A stretch of DNA of 64,000 nucleotides from Chrysophaeum taylorii (GCA_029834535.1 JAQMWT010000564.1:1-64000); one strand, 5' to 3'. Positions 41,554 to 52,214 are shown, numbered from the stretch's first letter. The notes: generated by a model not told the origin, from the letters alone. Made by a program: numbers and translations.

Positions 41554-41649
41554 TGTGCGGAAGCTATGACACTTACCCCTGCACCACGTATCCAGTATCC
41601 CTACGTCATTCCCTTATCGCTAGTCTAACGCCCCATTCCAGTTGTCACA
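41554..41649 (+). repeat. 5' LTR, copia
   Basis: 96 bp, TGTG...CACA. It differs from the 3' LTR at only about three positions, implying a fairly recent insertion. It contains CCCTTATCGCTAGTCTAACG. Confidence 0.92.
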
Positions 41650-41664
41650 TGGCAGCAGGTGTTC
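41650..41664 (+). other. candidate primer-binding site
   Basis: TGGCAGCAGGTGTTC directly follows the 5' LTR. TGG complements the CCA end of a tRNA; the tRNA is not identified. Confidence 0.6.
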
Positions 41665-41750
41665 TCAACGGTCGAGCCTCTGCTCGACTTCGTGGCGACT
41701 CCTCCTCGGCTTCAGTTCATTGCTACGTGTTCGGTTCGTTGTCGTCTAAC

Positions 41751-41936
41751 ATGTCCTCAATCGAAATTAAAGATAGCAAGCTCTCGCAAAAACTTGATGC
41801 CTTCAGCGGTGAGCGACATCTTTTTCACCAATGGACCCGGCGCCTGGAAAACATGATCATTTCCACCGGCGATCGCATTATCTTGACCAACGACGCTTGG
41901 ACTAGCATTTCCGCCTCTGGCTGCTCTGAAGAAGAG
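41751..41936 (+). pseudogene. copia gag N-terminus, interrupted by Helitron C
   Basis: Starts at ATG 41751 (MSSIEIKDSKLSQKLDAFSG), about 100 bp after the LTR. HLFHQWTRRLENMIISTGDR resembles the copia gag N-terminal region (FxxWxxxMExxL). It is cut after codon GAG at 41934-41936. Gag continues in the same phase from 42977 (FGVKQQRWYSALF) once the Helitron is removed. Confidence 0.75.
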
Positions 41937-42976
41937 TCCTTACTACTAATCGACCGATGTTTGTCTGTTTGTCTGTTTGTCTGTTTGTTTGTTTGTTTGT
42001 CCCCCGATTTAGGGTAAGGATCAGGTAGGCGCGAGAGTAAGGATCAGGTAGGCGCGAGAGCCAGACAGTGATCCTCCAATCCGTCTACGGCGACCTCGCA
42101 GACTATTTCCACGACCCGCGGCGGCTCTTTCAGCGCGCCATTCTCACGCCCCGTCGAAACGATGTTGTCGATGCTGACAACGCGCGCATGACCGCGGCCT
42201 TTTTTTCCCGAAGACGAGGCGTCGGAGTTCTTTTCGGCTGACTAGGCTGGGTCGGAAGACGACGCCTCGCTCTTTACAGTAGAGTTTTCAACTCCCTGAC
42301 AACCAACGGGATGCTGACTTTGAGCGCGAGCTTAAGGTCTTCGAAACCTCGACCCGTCGCACGGCCACTGCAACGGTACCAAATACATGATCGATCGTGT
42401 CGTTGTCACCGAGGCTCCTCCAACCTGTATCCCTTAAGGCCCGCCTACGCCAAACGATCAACAAGAGCCAGGGCCAGACGCCCCGCGAGGTCGGCGTCCT
42501 CTTTCCCAAGCCCGTCTTCTGCCACGTCCAGCTCTACGTGGCTCTCTGTCGATCGGCATCCCCGAGGATATACTCATCTGGGTCGACGACTCCACCCTAC
42601 CCCACACGTGCTGCGCAATACCGATAAGCCCCCTCTCGACGTCTACACGCGCACTATAGGTGAACTTACTGGGACCACGTGAACTTACTGGGGTTTGAGA
42701 TTGGGACTAGGTGAACTGAGTGACCAGGTGAAACTGGGACCAGGTGAACATACTGGGGTTTTTAGATTATAGGGATTTTAGAGTAAACTCAAAGGTTGGC
42801 GGCGCGTGCGGATCAAAGCAGCTTAGATTGGCGGAGGCGAGAGCGACGAGCTCAAAGGAGTTGGTGTGAGCTAGGTGAACTTACTGACCAGGTGAACTTA
42901 TATGAAACTTACTGGGACCAGGTGAACTTACTGGGGTTAGAGATTGGGACTCGGTGAACTTACTGGCCTGCACTTG
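41937..42976 (+). mobile_element. Helitron C, inserted in copia gag
   Basis: 1040 bp, TCCTTACTACTAATCGA to CCTGCACTTG, the same family as A and B. The preceding codon GAG and following TTT are in one frame only if exactly this segment is removed, which fixes the ends independently of the A/B nesting. No target duplication. Confidence 0.88.
42061..42655 (+). pseudogene. PIF1-type helicase C-terminal fragment in Helitron C
   Basis: Same payload as at 6253-6867 and 7257-7871. VYGDLADYFHDPRRLFQRAI precedes a stop near 42240; INKSQGQTPREVGVLFPKPV and HVQLYVALCRS appear in another phase near 42460-42560. It lacks Walker motifs. Confidence 0.75.
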
Positions 42977-45307
42977 TTTGGTGTTAAGCAGCAACGTTGG
43001 TACTCTGCACTGTTCATGGCACTTCCCATGCATGATTCTGATCGTGCGGATATCCGTGAAAACCGCGATATGAACTTCACGCGGCTTTACAAGCGCATTA
43101 CCGATGTTCACATGGGCCATGGGGATCGTGTCGCCCAGTCTGCAGTTGCTTCCTTGCATTCCTTGGTATGCAACAATATCGATGAACTTGCGTCTTTTCT
43201 TAACAAGTTCATCACTGGTGTTCAAGTTGCTCGGCATCATCAAGATTCCCCTGACACTCTTGCGTTGCAATTGCTTCAGACGAAAATCCCCGACTCGATC
43301 TTGTCTAAGGATCTCATTGCACTTGACCCTAAACTGCGCACATACGATGGTTTCGTTGATCGCCTCAACAGTAAAGTTTTCGATTATCTTCAGACCAAGT
43401 CTGTGCTTGTCCATGCTACGCTCCGTGAGAGTCCCCGCCATCGTGAACGTTGCAACTTTTGCGGTCGTACCAACCATCCTTCTGATAAATGCCTCCATCG
43501 TCTCAATGCTTTGCGCTCCCAACAACGCTCCAGCCCTCGCCCATCTTTTCGCTCATCTTTCCGTTCCCGGCCTTCGCCTCCATTTCCCCGTGGTTCTTTC
43601 CATCGCAAGCGCCCACGCCCTACTGACCTTTGTCACTTTTATGGTATTCCTGGCCATCACCAGAAGGACTGTCGTAAGCGCCAGCGCTATTTGCTCTCAC
43701 AAGCCGCCGCCCGCCCTCGCCCTCGTCCTCAATACCCACCTCGATCCAACCCCCACTACCCACCTCGACTCAATCCCCAATACCCACCTCGACCCCATCC
43801 ACCATTCTACCAAAACTATCTTTCCGCCCCCATCCCACTCTTGCCCCCATCTCAACCCTCTCCGCCGCTTCTTGCGTTGCCACCCTCCACCACACCCTCT
43901 GTCCCACCTTCCACCGCCATCTCCCCTCCTGACCCATCTCTTTCTGCACCCACCTATCCGTCTTTCAATTACCATCTTCTTTCTATCTCCCCGTCCATTC
44001 ATCAAGTCCCTTCCTCCACCAATGCCCTTACCGCTCTGCTCACCGCTCGTGAGCGCGACTACCTGCACAGCAACAACCTTCGCCTCGTCGTCTACGATAC
44101 CGGCGCAAACGTCAATCTCTTCAATTCTTCTGCTGGTTTTACTGACCTTGACAACACTCAACAGCACTCAATCACTTCTGCTATCGGCACTGGCTCTGTT
44201 TCTGGTTCTGGTAATGCTCACTTAACGTTCCCTTCCATTGGTCCTCTCGATAATCGTGGTCTTCCTTCTCCTCCACCCACTCTTTCCGCCCCTCATGGTA
44301 TCCATGTCGCGTTCCCGCATACCCTCATTTCTCCTGGCCTTGGTGACAAACGGATTTTTTCGGATCATGCCCTTGAGCAAGTTGGTTACGATTGTCATAC
44401 GATTCAGGATGTTGGCCCTACTCATCCGCAACGAATTTTACGTCACCGTCAAACGCATCACGTTATTCCCCTGCTTCGTCGCTGTGGTCTTCTTTTGATC
44501 GTCTGTTGGATCGGCAATACGACCGCTGCGCCCTACGCGGACTTCGTTTCAACTTTTGTGGCATTTTCTTCTTGCCCTCGCGTACATGACCCTTGTGCGT
44601 TTCCCGTTGTGTCTCAACGCACTCAACTTACCTTCGACGTTTGGCATGCTCGTCTTGGTCACTATAGTCCCTCTTATATCCGACGTTTGTCTTCTCTCGC
44701 TGTTGGCGCACCGCTCTTCCCGAGCTCCGCGTCTCTTTCTTTGTGTCCTGCTTGTGCTCTAGGTAAAATGCATGCTGCGCATGTTGACCAACGTAAAGCA
44801 CATGCCTCCACTTCCACCTCGCTTCCTGCCTCCGAGCCTTTGTCTCGTCCACGTGCCGTTGCGAACTATCTTATTATCCACGCCGATCTCATGTTCACAG
44901 GCGTTCCTTCTTTCATTTACCACGACCGTGCCATCCTTACGTTTGTCGATGATCATACGCGCCGCCGCACACGTTACTTTGCCCCACGACACGATGCACT
45001 TCTTACGAACGCTCGTCAACTCGAACTTTTCTGTCTACCGTGGTTCGCCCATTTGGTTATCGCATCGCCCTCATCTACACCGATCGTGACCGCTCTCTTA
45101 TGGGCCAATTCGAAACTTTTTGTCTGGGCAACAACATCGCCCTCAAACGGGCTCCTGCTGCTCAGTCCAAAACTTCACAGGCGCACGCTTTTTCTGGTGT
45201 TGTGGAACGCTCTCATCGCGCAACTGCTGATATTACTCGCACTCTTTTGGTGCATGCGCACCGTCCACCTGATTTTTGGCATTGGGCCATGGAAACGGCT
45301 GACTTAA
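42977..45307 (+). pseudogene. copia gag (rest), protease, pre-integrase and integrase start
   Basis: A single long phase. Gag continues with YSALFMALPMHDSDRADIRE, a CCHC knuckle CNFCGRTNHPSDKC (about 43450) and a second, altered one CHFYGIPGHHQKDC (about 43630). A Pro-rich linker follows, then the protease with VVYDTGANVNLF (Asp near 44096). The pre-integrase zinc domain reads VWHARLGHYS...LCPACALGKMHA (44637-44775). The integrase core starts IIHADLMF with the first catalytic Asp. After about 45035 the phase is lost; the frame to 45307 is out of phase with the real integrase. gag packages RNA, protease processes the polyprotein, and integrase inserts the cDNA. Confidence 0.85.
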
Positions 45308-47676
45308 TCTCTGAGCGCATGCCAAACGCCTCTAACCCTGGTTACATGACGCCATATGAAATGCTACATGAAACTCTCCCCCGTGTCGATTTTCTTCGTG
45401 TTTGGGGCTGTCCTGCTGCAATTCTTACTGGCGACAAATGGCCTACCAAAGCTATAACAGGTATCTTCATTGGGTATCCCTCTGCCGGACCTGGTTATCG
45501 CATATTGCTTCAACGCGCCACTGGTCCCGTCATCCACACTTCGATTGACGTTGTTTTTGACGAAAATTTTGCTATGCGTAAGTCTCTGTCCTCCCACCCC
45601 CTTCCTCCTCCTCTTGTGGATTCTCGTTTTCCTGACTTATTTTATTATGACCCTCGTTTGTCTTCCGCTGTTGCTCCCTTGTCTCCTGTTTTTGATGCTC
45701 AGGAGCCGGCCTTATCGGGACTGATCACCCCAGAAACAATACCACAACCGTCAACGGACAATACGAAACGTGCACCATTACGTCGAGCCAAACGGGGCCG
45801 ACCGCGCAAAGTCGACCAAAGCGCATTACCAACAATAGCCACTCAACCCTCGAACTTTCATTCTGGCGTTTGTCCACAGCGCAATGTCGATTCTGTTTCC
45901 TCCTGTCATAATGTCGATTCTGTTTCCTCCTGTCACTCTTTGTATGTCGCTTATTCTAGCTTTCGTTTGTTAGTTCATTATGTCTTCCTTCCCCTTTGTC
46001 TAGCTCACACCTTTGTTGATCCCCATGCACATGTTCAGTACTCTGCTTCCGAAGAAACCTCTCAGTATTCATACATTGACGATACAAACATTACTTCCAC
46101 CCATTTACGCGAAGCTTTGGCTCAGACAAATCCTGAGCGTCCTGGCTGGTTGCAAGCCATCGCCAAAGAATATCATTCCCTTGGTCAGCTTGGTTGCTGG
46201 GATTTTGTTCGCGTTCCTTCGACTTTTTCTGGCAACATCTGTACCCTCAAGTGGATCCTCCGCAAGAAGTATGACTCTGGCCGCTTCAAGTCGTACAAGG
46301 CTCGCCTCGTTGTCCGCGGTTACATCCAGGTTCACGGCATTGATTATCACGACACCTACTCGCCGGTTGCTAGCATCGTCACAATACGTTTCTTTCTAAC
46401 TTTTGTTGCTGTTCATGACTGGGATTTGCACAAGTTGGACGTCAGCTCCGCTTTTATCCAAGCTCCCATTGACGAAGACATCTATGTCTGGCCACCCGAA
46501 GGCTATGCTCCTCGCCAACCCACCGATGGTTCCAAAATCGTTTACAAGCTCCGTCGCTCTTGGTATGGTTGCAAACAAGCTTGTCGTAATTGGTGGCTTT
46601 ATTTGGAACGCTTCCTTGTCAATGATTGTGGCTTCGTCCGCGGATCTGGTGACACTTGCAATTACAAGCTCGTGCTTAATTCTACCGTTGTCCTACGTCT
46701 CGTTCTTGTCGTTGATGATCTTCTTGTGGCGCACCCTCGTCATTGCCTTGGCCATAACCAAGCCTTCTTCCTCCGTTTCCGAACCTTCACTGACGTCAAC
46801 GAGCTTGATCTAACCACTTACGTTGGTCTTCGCATTACGCGTGACCGCCCTCGACGCACGCTCACTCTTGACCAATCCCATGCTATCCGTGAAATCCTTA
46901 CCGAACATTGCTTCATCAACAGTAAACCCGAACTGACTCCCGCTCCCAAAGGTCGTCATCTTTCTGCGGCTGATTGTCCTGCTCCTGGCTCTCCAGATCA
47001 CATCTTCATGGCGCGCATCCCTTTTCGTCGTATTGTTGGCTGTGTTCTATTTATCTCCATCATGACTCGCCCTGATATCACTTGGTCCGTCAATCATTGT
47101 GCGCGTTTTCCACACAATCCTGGTAAACCCCACTGGCACGCTTTATCCCACACTCTGCGTTATCTCAATGGTTCTCAGGATCTTGCCCTTATTCTTGGTC
47201 GCGATTCTACCCTTCGTCTCTGTGGTTATTCCGACTCCAGCTGGGCCGACGACCCTGATGACCGCCACTCCACTACTGGTTTTTGTTTTCTCCTTGCTGG
47301 CTCTATGATAGCCTACTGCTTCCGCTCGCAGTACCTCCTCGCCCGCTCTTCTTTTGAAGCTGAATTGCTCGCTCTTTACGCCGCTACTGCTGAGCTCTCT
47401 TGGCTTCTTAAACTTTTTGATGACTTTGATCTCCCTCGTCACACGGTCCCAATGTATGTCGATAATAGCACCACCGTCACCCAAGTCCGTCTCTAATGTC
47501 TCACGCGGCGCACCCGCCATATTGATATTCGCTTTTACAGCACCGCCGAATATCATCGCAACCACATCATTGATCTCCAACACATTACTCGCCTTGACAA
47601 CCTTAGTGATATCTTCACCCGCAGTACGGAAGCTCCTTCCTTCCTCCGGCTTCGTGCTCGTTGCCTCACCTCGTGA
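45040..47676 (+). pseudogene. copia integrase end, reverse transcriptase and RNase H
   Basis: The phase from 45040 carries ALIYTDRDRSLMGQFETFC (second Asp) and FSGVVERSHRATADITRTLL (Glu) of integrase. RT follows: ICTLKWILRKKYDSGRFKSY, KARLVVRGY, DLHKLDVSSAFIQAPIDEDI and LVLVVDDLLVA with the catalytic DD near 46712-46717. RNase H reads LCGYSDSSWADDPDDRHSTT and ARSSFEAELLALYAATAELS. A TAA at 47494-47496 stops the frame, but the same phase continues with RRTRHIDIRFYSTAEYHRNH and LDNLSDIFTR to a TGA at 47674-47676, the expected copia C-terminus. One frameshift and one nonsense mutation thus separate this copy from a complete pol. Confidence 0.9.
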
Positions 47677-47756
47677 CTTCGCCCTGATATCTCCTGTCTC
47701 TTTCTGCCACAATGCCTCTACTGACGTCTTCCTTCAAGCGTCTCCTCCGTGAGCGT

Positions 47757-47856
47757 CTCACTTACCCCTTTTTCCTTCTTCCTTTTCTTTCTTTTCCAGC
47801 ACCTGTGTGAGGACCTCACTTACCCCTTTTTCCTTTTCTTTCTTTTCCAGCACCTG
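47757..47856 (+). repeat. pyrimidine-rich tandem duplication before the 3' LTR
   Basis: Two copies of a unit CACTTACCCC(T)n...CTTTTCCAGCACCTGTGTGAG. The second runs into the 3' LTR. A purine tract normally precedes a 3' LTR on the sense strand; here the tract is pyrimidine-rich. Confidence 0.75.
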
Positions 47857-47952
47857 TGTGAGGAAGCTATGACACTTACCCCTGCACCACGCATCCAGTA
47901 TCCCTACGTCCTTCCCTTATCGCTAGTCTAACGCCCCATTCCAGTTGTCACA
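47857..47952 (+). repeat. 3' LTR, copia
   Basis: 96 bp, TGTGAGGAAGC to GTTGTCACA. Followed by AGTGA, matching four of five bases of the left flank. Confidence 0.92.
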
Positions 47953-47973
47953 AGTGATGTACCCTTGGTGCGA

Positions 47974-48012
47974 GTGATGTGACCTCAAGAACCAGTAATG
48001 TGACATTTACCC
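47974..48012 (-). repeat. right terminal inverted repeat of the Mutator-like element
   Basis: Ends GACATTTACCC at 48012; followed by A and the target duplication TAAATTAAA (48014-48022). Confidence 0.85.
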
Positions 48013-48029
48013 ATAAATTAAATAGTCAT

Positions 48030-48392
48030 ACCCTTACCCTGATCGCCGACTGCGGTTGCGATGGAGGACGGTGGCTCATGAATCCTGAGCGAGGGCATCT
48101 GCCCCCCCGGCGTAGGTTGGCACCTATTCGCCTCCCGGGCGGGCCGGTTGGCAGCCGGAACGTTCGCAGTGGGACGGGGTATGGCCGGGGGGCGAAGACG
48201 GAAGGTTATCGACGAGTTGGTTGTCAGTCACATCGCGGTCTCCTCGTCGCATGGCGACAAGCTTGATGGTCACTCTCCGCCGACCGACCTTTCGGCGCTC
48301 CTCGTCGACAGGCCCGTGATTCCGGACTGGCTCCTGTCGGTCCGGCCTGGCTCCCATGCTCGGGAGAGGTCTGAAGTTAGTTAGTTAGTTAG
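48030..48392 (+). mobile_element. SINE-like retroposon R1, full length (copy Y)
   Basis: Head CCCTTACCCTGATCGCCGAC, tail (TTAG)n. TTAAATAGTCAT precedes it (48018-48029), but the matching duplicate is not after it; it is at 49186-49197 beside the other SINE, in inverted orientation. The complete copy is about 360 bp and has no protein-coding frame of note. Confidence 0.88.
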
Positions 48393-49197
48393 TTAAAAGC
48401 CAAAGTTTCGTCAATACTGTGGAAGTTAGAGGAGTAGTGATCAAAGTTGTTGACCAAACTTACAAGGTTATTAATAAAACTTGAAGGGTTGATTGATCAA
48501 ACTTGATGCAACTTCGGAGTGACCAAACTTAACTGATCAAACTTCTATTGAAAGTGACCAAACTTGTGAATTTTCCCTTAAACATACATCAAAATCGAGC
48601 AAACTTGAAAGAAATTGACCAAACTTATTGACCAAACTTGACCGATCCCTTTTTTTTATAGAAACGCATGGACATACATAGACGAACGGAGGAATACTAG
48701 ACGAATGGTGGAACGTTCCATTTCATACTCCGACAATAGTAGACGGACGGTGGAACGTTCCATTTCAATAGTGTTGCGGCCGCGCGGTAGCTTTCAATAG
48801 TGTTGCGGCCGCGCGGTAGCACGACGCTGTCGCGCGCGCTCGCGCTCCTTTTCCTACCGTTGCGGCTGCCCGGTAGCACGACGCTCCGCGCTCGGTCGCG
48901 TTGCTCTTCCTCGTGTTGCGGCCGCGCGGTAGCACGACGCTCTCGCGCTCGGTCGCGCTCCTTTTCCTTGTCTTGCCGCACCACAAGCGATGTCGCTCTT
49001 GGTCCGCGTCGAGGTCGCGGTGCTTCTGCTGCTTCTCAGCTTCGCTCGGGCGGTGCCGCGCAAGCCGCGCGCGTCCCTCGGTGTCGCGGCGCTCTTTAGG
49101 CACGAGACGCCGTGGCTCGTCCCACGAGGCGTCGCCATCATTTCTCCGGGCAAGCACGCAAGATATGCTAAAGCTTCAACCCAACATGACTATTTAA
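48393..49197. other. 805-bp segment inverted by recombination between two SINEs
   Basis: Its left edge carries TTAAAAGCCAAA and its right edge ATGACTATTTAA. Each is the partner of the target duplication on the far side of the other SINE. Turning the segment round gives both SINEs perfect flanking duplications and rebuilds the 30-bp minisatellite unit seen at 37181. It contains TGACCAAACTT-type repeats and a VNTR. Confidence 0.82.
48771..48945 (+). repeat. VNTR with GTTGCGGCCGCGCGGTAGC core
   Basis: Four copies at variable spacing (30-60 bp), one with changes, separated by CGCGCTCGxGCTCCTTTTCC-like sequence. Just before them AGACGGACGGTGGAACGTTC and a close relative also repeat. Apparent frames are by-products of the GC-rich repeat. 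Confidence 0.75.
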
Positions 49198-49570
49198 CTA
49201 ACTAACTAACTAACTTCAGACCTCTCCCGAGCATGGGAGCCAGGCCGGACCGACAGGAGCCAGTCCGGAATCACGGGCCTGTAGACGAGGAGCGCCGAAA
49301 GGTCGGTCGGCGGAGAGTGACCATCAAGCTTGTCGCCATGCGACGTGGAGACCGCGATGTGACTGACAACCAACTCGTCGATAACCTTCCGTCTTCGCCC
49401 CCCGGCCATACCCCGTCCCACTGCGAACGTTCCGGCTGCCAACCGGCCCGCCCGGGAGGCGAATAGGTGCCAACCTACACCGGGAGGGCGGATGCCCTCG
49501 CAAGGCTCAGGATTCATGAGGCACCGTCCTCCATCGCAACCGCAGTCGGCGATCAGGGTAAGGCTTTTAT
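49198..49570 (-). mobile_element. SINE-like retroposon R1, full length (copy X)
   Basis: Inverted relative to copy Y. The tail (CTAA)n is at the left and the head ends near 49563, followed by seven bases not shared with Y. TTTGGCTTTTAA (49571-49582) is the reverse complement of the TTAAAAGCCAAA next to copy Y. Confidence 0.88.
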
Positions 49571-50450
49571 TTTGGCTTTTAAAATCAAACTTAAGAAGGC
49601 TTTTCAAGGGGGCGCGTGAGCGCTTTTGGTGCGAAAAAGCAGTAAAAACGAGAGCTAGGTGCTGCAGCCACGCAGAATCTACCGTGGCGTTACACGCGCG
49701 GCATGGGCATCCTCCCATGACCGCCTTAGAAGGAGATCCATCCTAAGACAGCGCGGCGATACGCAAGGAGAGCGGGCAGCGACGCGCGGCCTCGAGAGCA
49801 GATTCCCACGGCTTGGCGCATTTAAGCTGGGCCCATTCTCGTACCTTCCATCGTTCGTAAAAGCCACCCAAACCGCGACTCACCACGGTGGTGTTGCCGT
49901 GGTCGTAGGTCATTCTTCAGCAACAAGCGGACATCGGACACCAGACTTACATGGTCTGCGTGAGACGGATCACCCCATTCTGCATCCCGAAATCCGAGAG
50001 GGAGCGCGTCTTTGATAATCGACTCGGGGTCGAGAACGCGAAACTCGACGACCTCGAGAAACTGCGCGAGCAACGCCCCTGGAACACCAAAAGATTGTAG
50101 TCCCACACTTGTGCGGGACCGTACAGGACCACGTTCAGGAGTTCCTCACCGTCGCGTACCCGATCCGGAGTTAGCTGTCCAGCTTGATCATGGGACGGCA
50201 ACGCGAGCACGTGCCGTTACGCCAGCATAAAAAACTCGCACGACCGTAAGTGAACACCTCCTTATCCTCCTCCTCCTCGCGCATCTCGACACCCCCGCCC
50301 TGCCGCAAGATCTCCCGCTGCTGCTGCACCGTCGAGCACTATACGAGAAAGTCGGCAAATACAAGCTGCGGCGCGAAGGGATGTCAAGACGTCGACAGGA
50401 AGATCGCTGACACCACCCCTGTCATTCTAACCCAGTCATCAGTACGAGTC
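49571..50450. other. no recognisable gene
   Basis: Mixed-composition sequence with only short frames. A minus-strand peptide LLAQFLEVVEFRVLDPESII (about 50070) and GEELLNVVLYGPAQVWDYNL (about 50150) could be parts of one broken protein, but no family is recognised. Confidence 0.3.
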
Positions 50451-51600
50451 TAAAATATGACAAGTTTGATGTGACTGTTCGAAATTTGATCACACCAAAT
50501 TGAATGCCTCCAAGTTTGACCATACACACGCATCAACATGCGAATACTCGCAGAACAACATCCACAAACAAGGCCTGCGTAAGACAACGCTGATACCACG
50601 CTGTTTCGTCGCCCAAGATTATTCGGATGCGCCTTATTAGCTCGATGTTTATGAGAGACTACAGCGAACGATCCCGGTTCGTCATCTCGTGCCTTTAGCG
50701 GATGACATTGTTGCAGATGTCTATCAAACGCACATGCCGAGAAGAGCCGCCTGACTTGCCCTCCATAAAGCCCTTGATGAGGACAGACACGGCCTCACAG
50801 AAGTGCTTCGCGCGATAGCTGGATCTTTGTCGGCAAGAAGGTTCGGAGCAGGTGTGCCTTTTAGCACACGTGACGGTATTGTCTACTTGCACATCACAAC
50901 GAGCAGCACGCACATAAAAGCTGCATCTTGCATATAGCACTTGAACGACAGCGCTGTCGCGCTGTAGACCATGTTGTACACGCCGTCAACTTGCCGCCCG
51001 TGTCGAACATCGTCTGCTGCAAGTCGGCCTCGAGAACACACATGCTGAACTTGGCATCTTGGTTAGATCGAGTAAAGTGGAGCCTCGTATTTGCGCGCTC
51101 TCAGCTGCGACAGCGTACTCGGCGATCTCTCATAGTCGTTTACCTTCGTCTGGGCACGCGACTTCTTGTTTTCTTTCTCGGCGTCGTGGTCAACCGACGT
51201 CGGCGTGTTACCACCACGCTCCCGCTCGACCTGAGCGAAGCCCGCATCGATACCGTCCTCCTCGTCGTTCGTTTCGAAGTCGAAGGACGCTCCGGAGTCA
51301 CAGCGCGACACGCAGAACCGCTGAAAGCTTGATCACGGCGGGCCTCTTTTTGTCAGCGAACCGTATGTTTGCTCACTAAGAGTGCAAGTTTAGTCAACCA
51401 AGATACGGATTGACCAAACTTAAGTGACCAAGCTTGTTGAGAGTTTACGGTGACCAAACATATATGGTGGTTGGAAACTTGACTTTTCCCTAAAAATAAT
51501 TAAATACTCATATTTGAGGAAAGGTTGAAGAGTTCAGTATGTTTGAGCAAGGGTTGAAAAATTAAATGTTCAATGAAGCTTGAGAGCGTTCAACGGTCCA
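50440..51600 (-). other. possible decayed DNA transposon with TGACCAAACTT repeats
   Basis: TGACCAAACTT-type units occur at 51380-51480 and, in the inverted segment, at 48420-48650, with related words at 50460-50530. Between them minus-strand frames 51311-51063 (acidic, ETNDEEDGIDAGFAQVERER) and 50940-50695 (CAKRHTCSEPSCRQRSSYRA and LIKGFMEGKSGG) are protein-like but short. By analogy with the array at the Mutator-like ends, these may be subterminal repeats of a separate transposon. No transposase is recognised. Confidence 0.3.
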
Positions 51601-51616
51601 AAAATTGTAAGAATCC

Positions 51617-51826
51617 ATGGAACGCCGCGAAGAACTCGCCGTGACGTCTCCGAAAGTAGAACCGATGGAAAGCGCCGAAGAAATGATGGCGACACCTCAG
51701 GAACTCGCGGATGAGCAACGGCGTGTTTCTGGGGAGAATCACCGCGACGTCGACGCGAAGCAAGAACGCGAGCGTAGTGTCGCCGCGATGGCGCAAGACA
51801 AGGAACTTCCCCTCAGTATTATATAA
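51617..51826 (+). CDS. short charged frame, unknown
   Basis: A 69-codon frame (MERREELAVTSPKVEPMESA, then EEMMATPQELADEQRRVSGE). Its EMMATP block and the DVDAKQERER end are echoed on the minus strand near 49140-49000 (EMMATPRGTS, DLDADQERHR), so it is a piece of a repeated element. Function unknown. Confidence 0.3.
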   Translation: MERREELAVTSPKVEPMESAEEMMATPQELADEQRRVSGENHRDVDAKQERERSVAAMAQDKELPLSII

Positions 51827-52214
51827 CCCCTTGCCTCAACGGTCCACGAATTCCAACACACAATGCGTGTCAACGACATACTTGAATTACCGTTGACTCT
51901 CAAATTCCAATTCACAACTCCAACAAGTATTGCACCTTCCCTGACAGTGAACTTTGAAAAGTCACGCCACGACAAGAACATCATGAAGTTCGTCGACACC
52001 TCCCCGAACACAAACGTGTTCGCGACAAAAAAGCGCAAACACAACCACACGCACGCGAAGTATACCGCAGCTGCCGAAGCGCCGAAATACATCCAAAACT
52101 TCGACGCCCACGTCCACATCGTCTACATGGGCTTCGGCCAACGTCACCACCCCTGTATCACCCAACCTCGCCTCTCCAAGTTTCCATGCGCCTTCGTCTG
52201 CGCTCCAACGCGAG

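Larger units (their letters stand above)
41554..47952 (+). mobile_element. Ty1/copia retrotransposon with 96-bp LTRs
   Basis: Short LTRs (41554-41649 and 47857-47952) bound gag, protease, integrase, RT and RNase H in copia order. The flanks GGTGA and AGTGA look like a 5-bp target duplication with one change. It is 6399 bp long, or about 5.36 kb without Helitron C in gag. The only other clear coding lesions are a frameshift in integrase near 45035 and a TAA at 47494-47496. It lies in the right subterminal part of the Mutator-like element. Confidence 0.9.
37217..48012 (+). mobile_element. Mutator-like DNA transposon with nested insertions
   Basis: The terminal inverted repeats (37217-37255 and 47974-48012) are 39 bp with 35 matches, starting GGGTAAATGTC. 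They are flanked by the 9-bp duplication TAAATTAAA, with one extra A on the right. Nine-bp duplications and the transposase remnant fit Mutator-like elements. Inside are SINEs (37256-37637, 40150-40457) and a copia element (41554-47952). Without these the transposon is about 3.7 kb. Degenerate AGTGATGTGACC units line both inner ends. Confidence 0.7.

Noticed and set aside
37181-48029. 28-30-bp direct repeats around the Mutator-like element as its target duplication
   Set aside because: Too long; the data fit a pre-existing 30-bp tandem repeat with a 9-bp duplication (TAAATTAAA) inside it.
48771-48945. Frames encoding repeated GRNT/SCYRAAAT peptides
   Set aside because: They follow from the GC-rich VNTR and exist in several phases.
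49822-50210. Possible host gene fragment on the minus strand
   Set aside because: Only two short out-of-phase peptides with no recognisable family; kept as unannotated sequence.
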